Made by a program: the position numbers and the translations under genes. The notes beneath the pieces are model-generated. The model worked only from the letters and a program-made list of their open reading frames with translations. It was not told where the DNA came from and made no database searches. DNA of 5,437 nucleotides from Spirochaeta sp. (GTDB lineage: Bacteria > Spirochaetota > Spirochaetia > Spirochaetales_E > Spirochaetaceae_B). Position 1 is the stretch's first letter. Each line of letters opens with the position of its first letter. Where the stretch lies: assembly GCA_030590585.1 (NCBI GenBank), contig JAUUYD010000190.1, forward strand, positions 1 through 5,437. The letters run 5' to 3'. Of the stretch, positions 1 to 4,467 are shown piece by piece.

Positions 1-1068
1 CCAATAGGGCGTTCGTTCTCCGTTGAGGTAGGGTAAAAAAAGCAGGCCGTCACAACCGTCGGGTACGTCGGCGGTTTCATTATCGTAAACGGAGAAAATG
101 TCTCCACTGCTTTTATCGTTACCGGTTTCAAATGCATTCTTGAACCAGTTAAGGGACTCTCCGGCTGTCTGCATAACACCCAGATTTATCCATCGGTCTT
201 CAAGGCCGTAGTTCCAGCAGAGGACGCGATTTTTATCGTCGGGCAGGGGAGCGTCACTGCAGGCGCTGATAACCCCCGCGGTTCCGATGATGAGAGTTAC
301 CTGACCTTTATCCGTCATTCCCGCTCCCAGGGCTGCGGCGGAATTGTCGGAGCTGCCGTTTGCCACCGGCGTTCCCTCGGGAATGCCGGTGAGTCGTGCG
401 ATTTCTCCGGTAACACGACCGGAGACGGTGGTGGAAGGTGCCGCATCAGGAAATACCGATCGGGGTATGGAAAAGAGATCGAACATCGTATCAGACCATT
501 TCCGGTTTCTGACATCAAAAAGCAGTGTTCCCGAAGCCTCCGAATAATCGGTCATCATTTCGCCGGTCAGACGATATTTAATGAAATCCTTGGCGACAAG
601 AATATGTTTTGTACGAGTCCATGTGTCCGGATCGTTCTTCTGAACCCAGGAAACCTGGGGCGCGGTATAGGTTGATGTCGCATTGTTTGATGTTTCATCC
701 ATAATTATGGTCGATAATTTCTTGTCGGTATTGAGTTCTTCGACGATGTGCTGAGCGCGCTGGTCCATCCAGGTGATCGCCGATCGGAGAAGCCTTCCTT
801 TACCGTCCAGATAGACATGAGTGTGCATCTGGCCGCAAATACCGATGGCTATAATTGCCTTCATCTCCACCGGATTCGAATCCCGAAGTGACTGACAGCC
901 TGCCACAATGGCGTTCCACCAGGCTTCAGGATCCTGTTCAGCGAAACCGGAACGGGGAGCATCAATTGGATATTCCGCATACGCATCATTAATGGTTTTT
1001 CCGACTTCAGATACCAGTGCGACCTTCGTTCCGGTAGTTCCGATATCCAGGCTTAAATACGTATGCAT
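1..1068 (-). CDS. FGGY-family carbohydrate kinase, xylulokinase-like (3' end cut by window edge)
   Basis: Likely a cytoplasmic kinase that phosphorylates a ketose or related sugar with ATP. The frame is open for 356 codons from ATG at 1068 to the left edge; family members are about 490-510 residues, so most of the second, ATP-binding domain lies outside. Visible motifs: N-terminal phosphate loop DIGTTGTK (residues 8-15, Asp8), GQMH (79-82), WMDQR (100-104), TDYSEASGT (173-181), SSDNSAAALGAG with the probable catalytic base Asp241, GTAG (262-265), and LPYLNGERTP (345-354). These are the hallmarks of xylulokinase-type FGGY enzymes, not of AI-2 kinase LsrK, which lacks GQMH. The start is set by GGAG seven bases upstream, inside the end of the aldolase gene; the gap is 4 nt, so it is the fifth gene of the operon. 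By context it should make the sugar phosphate that the upstream aldolases cleave. The true substrate is unknown; D-xylulose is only the nearest family example. Confidence 0.93.
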   Translation of the reverse strand, partial: MHTYLSLDIGTTGTKVALVSEVGKTINDAYAEYPIDAPRSGFAEQDPEAWWNAIVAGCQSLRDSNPVEMKAIIAIGICGQMHTHVYLDGKGRLLRSAITWMDQRAQHIVEELNTDKKLSTIIMDETSNNATSTYTAPQVSWVQKNDPDTWTRTKHILVAKDFIKYRLTGEMMTDYSEASGTLLFDVRNRKWSDTMFDLFSIPRSVFPDAAPSTTVSGRVTGEIARLTGIPEGTPVANGSSDNSAAALGAGMTDKGQVTLIIGTAGVISACSDAPLPDDKNRVLCWNYGLEDRWINLGVMQTAGESLNWFKNAFETGNDKSSGDIFSVYDNETADVPDGCDGLLFLPYLNGERTPYW

Positions 1069-1072
1069 CAAA

Positions 1073-1786
1073 TCACTCCGGGAAATAGAGATCGACAATA
1101 CTTTTATTGGCTCCTGGAGCACCGATCATCGGAAGCTCACGTGTTTTCATGGTATTGGCCAGGTTTACCACTTCTTCCTTTGGAATCTCCTTTATCTCTC
1201 CCGCCGCGATGGCGGAGAGAATTGAAATTGAGCTTACTTCAAGCATATCCACGATATGCATCAACCTTATGATATCCGAAGGGTTGATAGCCGTAATGCC
1301 GTGACTTTCCATGATGAACGTATTGTAATTCTGCAGGAAAGGCTTGAAATTATCCGCAAGCTGCTGAGTTATCGGCTCTCCGTAAGGCACAACCGGTACC
1401 GGTCCCACCTCAACGATCGTTTCAGGGAAGATGGGTCTCATCAGCCAGTTCTTTTTCAGGATGGCGAAGGCATTGGTATAGGGCGGATGGCAATGAATAG
1501 CCGAGCGTATATCCGGGCGATACTTGAAGAGGTTCAGATACATGGGCATTTCACCAGTTGGTTCACGGCTGCCCGCGATTGTCTTACCGTCAATATCCAC
1601 AAAGACGAGATCTTCAGGTTCGAGGATATTCTTGTAACGCCGTGTGGGTGTTATAAGGTAGAGATTCTCATCCACTTTGTAGGCAAGGTTGCCGCCGTGA
1701 CTTGTTACAAAACGTCGATCGCTCAGCCAGTTGCAGACATACAGAAAATCTTCGATTTCCTTTTGGTGTTTCTGATACAGTTTCAT
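1073..1786 (-). CDS. Class II aldolase/adducin family protein (L-fuculose-phosphate aldolase-like)
   Basis: Probable zinc-dependent aldolase that splits a phosphorylated ketose, typically ketose 1-phosphate, into DHAP and an aldehyde. The 237 residues are slightly longer than E. coli FucA (about 215). Visible features: a glycine-rich SHGGN loop (29-33) where FucA has its phosphate-binding TSGN; PTGE (76-79) with the probable catalytic acid Glu79; HCH (98-100) supplying two metal histidines; and ESHG (160-163) supplying the third, His162. All three metal ligands are therefore present. The Ser-Ser pair that holds the phosphate in FucA is Thr-Gly here, and the serine expected after GGN is replaced (NLAYK), so the substrate may differ from fuculose 1-phosphate. 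The gene starts 2 nt after the LsrF-like gene stops; GAGGAA about 11 nt upstream, inside that gene, can act as ribosome binding site. Other members of the family are epimerases (AraD) and decarboxylases, so aldolase activity is inferred. Confidence 0.92.
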   Translation of the reverse strand: MKLYQKHQKEIEDFLYVCNWLSDRRFVTSHGGNLAYKVDENLYLITPTRRYKNILEPEDLVFVDIDGKTIAGSREPTGEMPMYLNLFKYRPDIRSAIHCHPPYTNAFAILKKNWLMRPIFPETIVEVGPVPVVPYGEPITQQLADNFKPFLQNYNTFIMESHGITAINPSDIIRLMHIVDMLEVSSISILSAIAAGEIKEIPKEEVVNLANTMKTRELPMIGAPGANKSIVDLYFPE

Positions 1787-1788
1787 AT

Positions 1789-2670
1789 TTATTTCTGTTC
1801 CTCGGATTTAACCTGCTTGTAAAGATCGAAGGCTTCCTTTGGTTTGGCATTTCCGTGGACGATAGCGTTGATGGCCTGCATCATTCCATGAGGAGAATCC
1901 GACTGGAATATATTTCGTCCCATGTCCACCCCGGCGGCACCCTGGTCTATTGCACGGTAGGCCATTTCCAGAGCATCCATTTCCGGCCGCTTTTTTCCAC
2001 CTGCGATTACGATTGGAACCGGACAGCTGGCGGTAACCGTCTCAAAGCCCTCGTCTGTATAGTACGTCTTGAGAATGTGCGCGCCGAGTTCAGCACAAAT
2101 CCGGGTTGCAAGACGGAAGTACTTCGGAGTTCTTGCCATTTCACGTCCGACGGCAGTTACGGCCATAGTGGGAATACCATAACGTAAACCGGAATCAACC
2201 AGCTTTGTCATATTTATGACGCTGCGGGATTCGAATTCACCACCGATGAACACCTGAATAGCCGTACCACAGACACCCAGTCGTATGGAATCTTCGATAT
2301 CCATAGCAATTTCTTCGTTTGAGAGTTCTTTCAGGATACTTGGTCCGCCGGAGGCCCGAATCATAATCGGTTTGGTGATCGACGGGGGTACGATTGTGCG
2401 CAGGATGCCCCGGGTGAGCATCAAAGTGTCCGCATACGGGACAAGGGGCATAATATCGACATCAATACGTTCCAGGCCGGTCGTCGGTCCTTGAAAATAC
2501 CCGTGATCGATGGCGAGCATGATGGTTCTGCCGTCCTTGGGATTGAAAACCCGGGCCAGACGATTTTTCATGCCCCATCCGAGTTCATTCGATCCTTTAA
2601 GGAAAAAAAGTTCCGATTTGGCTTTATTCTCAACGTGATAGTTGCGGCCTTCATTATCTGCTTCGGGCAT
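1789..2670 (-). CDS. LsrF-like class I aldolase/thiolase (DeoC/LacD/DhnA superfamily)
   Basis: Strong full-length resemblance by eye to E. coli LsrF (291 residues; 293 here), which cleaves phospho-AI-2 product 3-hydroxy-2,4-pentanedione 5-phosphate with CoA into DHAP and acetyl-CoA. Shared blocks: [18 protein letters not shown] (32-49), [16 protein letters not shown] (55-70), TRGILR (86-91), IRASGG (104-109), ELSNE (115-119), PTMAVTAVG (167-175), LKTYY (200-204), [12 protein letters not shown] (216-227), and [16 protein letters not shown] (243-258). Lys201 sits where LsrF has its Schiff-base lysine (about residue 203), so the catalytic core is intact. The start at 2670 gives an N-terminus matching LsrF in length, with GGAG 6 nt upstream inside the preceding gene, 3 nt away. 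LsrF neighbours such as LsrG and LsrK are not seen, so the substrate may be another phosphorylated ketose or diketone. It is encoded beside a mechanistically unrelated class II aldolase. Family assignment is firm; the AI-2 role is not. Confidence 0.93.
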   Translation of the reverse strand: MPEADNEGRNYHVENKAKSELFFLKGSNELGWGMKNRLARVFNPKDGRTIMLAIDHGYFQGPTTGLERIDVDIMPLVPYADTLMLTRGILRTIVPPSITKPIMIRASGGPSILKELSNEEIAMDIEDSIRLGVCGTAIQVFIGGEFESRSVINMTKLVDSGLRYGIPTMAVTAVGREMARTPKYFRLATRICAELGAHILKTYYTDEGFETVTASCPVPIVIAGGKKRPEMDALEMAYRAIDQGAAGVDMGRNIFQSDSPHGMMQAINAIVHGNAKPKEAFDLYKQVKSEEQK

Positions 2671-2673
2671 AAT

Positions 2674-3258
2674 TTACTCCGGATCCTTCTGGTTTCCATT
2701 GGCATCACGGAAATCATCCAGGGTCATACCCTGAGATTCCAATTCATCCAACAGTATTTCCATACCCCAACGGGCGCCATCTCCAACCGCCATACAGCAC
2801 TTGTCATCATCATGGTGAGCACCGGCGTCCCGGAAGGCCTGCTTCTGATCTTCTTCACGAAGATCGTATGACTGTCCGTGGTAGAGAGTCTTTTGTACAC
2901 CTTCACAGATGACACTGTCATATTTCTCTACAAATTTATCATGGACCGCACGGGTCATTCGGAAAGAGTCATATTTGTCGGCACGTCCATCCTCTGTTGC
3001 CTCTTTCTCACGTGTTCTGCCGAAGAAAGATGCCAGAACCATGGATGCACCGGTGTATCCCCCGCAATTTCCGGTAGTGCACTCACCGCCGCCTCCTGCC
3101 AGACCGCTTCCCGCTTTGTACACAGCGTCATTTTGAATGCCCATGGCATCATACATGCCTGCTATGGCGCATTGGGCGCATCCACGATAGTCACGTTCAT
3201 ATTTGAACCCGAGATCGAATGCCTTCTGAATCATTGCGTCTTTTTCTTTCTTGTCCAT
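2674..3258 (-). CDS. C_GCAxxG_C_C family protein (putative cysteine-rich redox protein)
   Basis: This protein of 194 residues matches the C_GCAxxG_C_C family, a poorly characterised group found mostly in anaerobes and presumed to be redox or metal-binding. Visible: RGCAQC (25-30), GSGLAGGGGEC (50-60), NCGGYTGA (64-71), ICEG (117-120), and a vicinal pair KCC (153-155). The seven cysteines are at 27, 30, 60, 65, 118, 154 and 155. There is no signal peptide or membrane segment, so it is probably cytoplasmic. The ATG at 3258 is preceded by AGGAGGT at 3264-3270, the best ribosome binding site in the operon, suggesting strong translation. It lies 37 nt after the SDR stop and 3 nt before the LsrF-like gene, so it is co-transcribed with sugar catabolic enzymes. 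It might handle electrons from the dehydrogenase, bind a metal or cofactor, or act on an intermediate; nothing in the sequence decides this. Family call is confident, function unknown. Confidence 0.88.
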   Translation of the reverse strand: MDKKEKDAMIQKAFDLGFKYERDYRGCAQCAIAGMYDAMGIQNDAVYKAGSGLAGGGGECTTGNCGGYTGASMVLASFFGRTREKEATEDGRADKYDSFRMTRAVHDKFVEKYDSVICEGVQKTLYHGQSYDLREEDQKQAFRDAGAHHDDDKCCMAVGDGARWGMEILLDELESQGMTLDDFRDANGNQKDPE

Positions 3259-3263
3259 TGTTT

Positions 3264-3275
3264 ACCTCCTGAGGT
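3264..3275 (-). promoter_or_regulatory. Strong ribosome binding site of the cysteine-rich protein gene, with overlapping inverted repeat
   Basis: AGGAGGT (3264-3270) precedes the ATG at 3258 by five bases. Directly upstream lies ACCTC, so ACCTC-AG-GAGGT is a perfect inverted repeat with a two-base centre. As RNA it could only pair four bases with a four-base loop, so any masking of the site would be weak. Confidence 0.6.
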
Positions 3276-3295
3276 AGTTCCAAAAATATTTATTA

Positions 3296-4063
3296 TTATT
3301 TGTAAGTCGATCCACCATCAACGATGATGAGCTGTCCGCTTATAAATTCCGCTTTGTCGGATGCCAGGAAGACTACGACGTTTGCCACATCTTCCGCTTG
3401 CCCGAGTCGTCCTACAGGCACTCTGTCTACCAGGGCCTTTCGCTTTTCAGGATCAGAATGGCGATCCCGGAGAAGGTCAGTTTCAATCAGGGCCGGAAGA
3501 ATGGCATTTACGGTGATACCTCTTGGGGCCAGTTCCTTGGAAAGATTCCGGACCAGACCATTAATTCCCGCTTTGGCGGCTGAGTAAAAAGCCGAACCAC
3601 AGCCACCGGTAATCGAACCCGAGGAGCCGATATAGATAATACGGCCCTGGCCTGTATCTTCCATGTGTTTCAATGCCGCTCTGCTTGTATAAAACGCCGC
3701 TGAAAGATTGACTTCTATTCCGTTTTTCCAGAGTTCATCAGATACCTCAAGGCAGCCGGCCTGTACGGCAAAACCCGCGCTGTTCACGAGTATGTCCAGT
3801 CTTCCGAATTTCTCGACGGCAATCCGGCAAAGATCATTACAGAATGAGCTGTCCGTTATGTCACCGGGTACCGAAATGCATCGGCCTCCGATCTTATCAA
3901 TTTTACTCCGGACAGTATTAAATCCTTCGATATCACGATCCATAGCTAAGTGATTAATCACTACCATCGCGCCGGATTCTGCAAACGAGAGGCTGATGGC
4001 GGCACCAATTCCCCGGGATCCACCGGTTACCACCGCTACCATCCCTTCTAATGTAATTTCCAC
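3296..4063 (-). CDS. SDR family NAD(P)-dependent oxidoreductase (FabG-like)
   Basis: Classical short-chain dehydrogenase of 255 residues. It should interconvert an alcohol and a carbonyl using NAD(P)H, probably oxidising a sugar or polyol here. Numbering from GTG at 4063: cofactor loop TGGSRGIG (13-20), Asp68 before the adenine pocket, NSAG (94-97, a variant of NNAG), Asn119, catalytic Ser147, Tyr160 and Lys164 in YSAAK, and the C-terminal IVDGG (247-251). All four catalytic residues are present. The Ser-Arg in the glycine loop and lack of an acidic residue after strand 2 lean towards NADP(H). Start choice: an ATG at 4099 would add 12 residues but has no ribosome binding site; GTG at 4063 has GGAGG five bases upstream and gives the usual short lead-in before the Rossmann fold. 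It is the first gene of the operon, downstream of a promoter-like site at 4156-4183. The gene ends in three tandem TAA codons. The substrate cannot be deduced. Confidence 0.92.
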   Translation of the reverse strand: MEITLEGMVAVVTGGSRGIGAAISLSFAESGAMVVINHLAMDRDIEGFNTVRSKIDKIGGRCISVPGDITDSSFCNDLCRIAVEKFGRLDILVNSAGFAVQAGCLEVSDELWKNGIEVNLSAAFYTSRAALKHMEDTGQGRIIYIGSSGSITGGCGSAFYSAAKAGINGLVRNLSKELAPRGITVNAILPALIETDLLRDRHSDPEKRKALVDRVPVGRLGQAEDVANVVVFLASDKAEFISGQLIIVDGGSTYK

Positions 4064-4068
4064 ACTGG

Positions 4069-4073
4069 CCTCC
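4069..4073 (-). promoter_or_regulatory. Ribosome binding site that decides the SDR start
   Basis: GGAGG on the minus strand, five bases (CCAGT) before GTG at 4063. No comparable sequence precedes the in-frame ATG at 4099, whose upstream bases are AAAAGCGGCTC. This favours the GTG start and a 255-residue protein. Confidence 0.65.
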
Positions 4074-4115
4074 AGGCTGCTGCAGTAATAATTGAACATG
4101 AGCCGCTTTTAATTA

Positions 4116-4125
4116 TGTTACAATA
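4116..4125 (-). repeat. Inverted copy of TATTGTAACA in the leader of the minus operon
   Basis: The minus strand reads TATTGTAACA here, and the plus strand reads the same ten bases at 4300-4309. The two copies face outward towards their respective genes, the arrangement expected if one regulator controls both units. This copy lies in the predicted leader, about 25-35 nt after the expected transcription start, where binding would block elongation or initiation. Confidence 0.35.
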
Positions 4126-4150
4126 ATCACAGCAAGATGTTCTAACTCGT

Positions 4151-4167
4151 TCAATATTATCAATATT
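4151..4167. repeat. Tandem direct repeat TCAATATT x2, 9-bp period
   Basis: TCAATATT occurs at 4151-4158 and 4160-4167. The repeats cover the predicted -10 box of the minus promoter, so they could be either a control element or simply AT-rich promoter sequence. Confidence 0.35.
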
Positions 4168-4183
4168 CATGTTCCTTTGTCAA
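4156..4183 (-). promoter_or_regulatory. Candidate sigma-70-type promoter of the SDR-led operon
   Basis: Read on the minus strand, a perfect TTGACA (4178-4183) is followed after 16 nt by GATAAT (4156-4161), five of six matches to the -10 consensus. Transcription would start near 4149, leaving a leader of about 86 nt before the GTG at 4063. It is the best-scoring promoter seen by eye in the gap and points the right way, but there is no experimental support. Confidence 0.6.
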
Positions 4184-4238
4184 CAGTATAAGCAAGGTGG
4201 GACTATAAGACTGTATCAAGCCCTTAAATTACTTGCGA

Positions 4239-4248
4239 TTGATATCAA
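4239..4248. promoter_or_regulatory. Perfect 10-bp palindrome TTGATATCAA, candidate operator
   Basis: TTGATATCAA reads the same on both strands. It is enclosed by a looser CTTG (4232-4235) to CAAG (4246-4249) pairing. Its centre is 23 bp from that of the AACAATTGTT palindrome, roughly two helical turns, so both could be bound on one DNA face. In an AT-rich gap single palindromes arise by chance. Confidence 0.35.
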
Positions 4249-4261
4249 GGCATATAAATAT

Positions 4262-4271
4262 AACAATTGTT
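4262..4271. promoter_or_regulatory. Perfect 10-bp palindrome AACAATTGTT, candidate operator
   Basis: AACAATTGTT is self-complementary. Its half-site AATTGTT recurs at 4288-4294, and the related ATTGTAACA follows at 4301-4309, so several similar elements cluster within 50 bp. This clustering is the main reason to suspect a regulator site. Confidence 0.4.
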
Positions 4272-4289
4272 GAAATTTTTTTGTCATAA

Positions 4290-4310
4290 TTGTTAGTGAT
4301 ATTGTAACAA
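4290..4310. promoter_or_regulatory. Inverted repeat TTGTTA-N9-TAACAA, candidate operator
   Basis: Six-base arms TTGTTA (4290-4295) and TAACAA (4305-4310) with a 9-nt spacer, 21 bp in all. The size and symmetry fit a dimeric regulator of the LacI, GntR or DeoR kind, but no regulator is present to assign. Confidence 0.4.
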
Positions 4311-4456
4311 ATAAGGTTTAAAAACAGAATTGAATCGATATAAGTGATCAAATTAGAACAAATATGATAATTTGCGTGTAATAAGTGTTGACATATGAAC
4401 ATTACTGGGTGGAGACTGTGAATAAGCAGAAAATACGGGGCATTGCTCCGGAATTT

Positions 4457-4461
4457 GGAGG
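4457..4461 (+). promoter_or_regulatory. Ribosome binding site of the binding-protein gene
   Basis: GGAGG six bases before the ATG at 4468. It fixes the start and agrees with the signal peptide beginning there. Confidence 0.7.
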
Positions 4462-4467
4462 TTCAGA

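Larger units (their letters stand above)
4064..4467. other. Divergent AT-rich intergenic control region
   Basis: About 400 nt between the start of the SDR gene (minus) and the binding-protein gene (plus), markedly richer in A and T than the flanking genes. No credible protein gene is seen. It contains a sigma-70-like promoter for the minus operon, two perfect 10-bp palindromes, a spaced inverted repeat, an A/T tract at 4273-4282 and tandem TCAATATT copies. There is no clear rho-independent terminator. The layout is typical of a shared control region for a transporter and its catabolic operon, presumably bound by a regulator encoded elsewhere. Confidence 0.75.

Noticed and set aside
1256..1822. 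188-codon plus-strand frame opposite the class II aldolase
   Set aside because: It lies antisense to a gene with intact family motifs; the translation shows no recognisable domain and there is no ribosome binding site.
1702..2187. 161-codon plus-strand frame opposite the LsrF-like gene
   Set aside because: Antisense shadow of a strongly conserved coding region.
3259..3295. Possible terminator or small RNA between the SDR and cysteine-rich protein genes
   Set aside because: Only a weak hairpin overlapping the ribosome binding site and AT-rich sequence; no GC-rich stem followed by T residues.
4094..4175. GAACATGA and its reverse complement (4094-4101 and 4168-4175)
   Set aside because: Eight-base arms 66 nt apart, one arm inside the SDR alternative start; no further pairing, most likely chance.
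4169..4273. 34-codon plus-strand frame in the intergenic gap
   Set aside because: No ribosome binding site; it overlaps the minus-strand promoter and the palindromes, and its composition looks random.
4395..4421. 8-codon frame starting ATG after TTGACA, possible leader peptide
   Set aside because: No ribosome binding site, no run of one amino acid and no attenuator hairpin.
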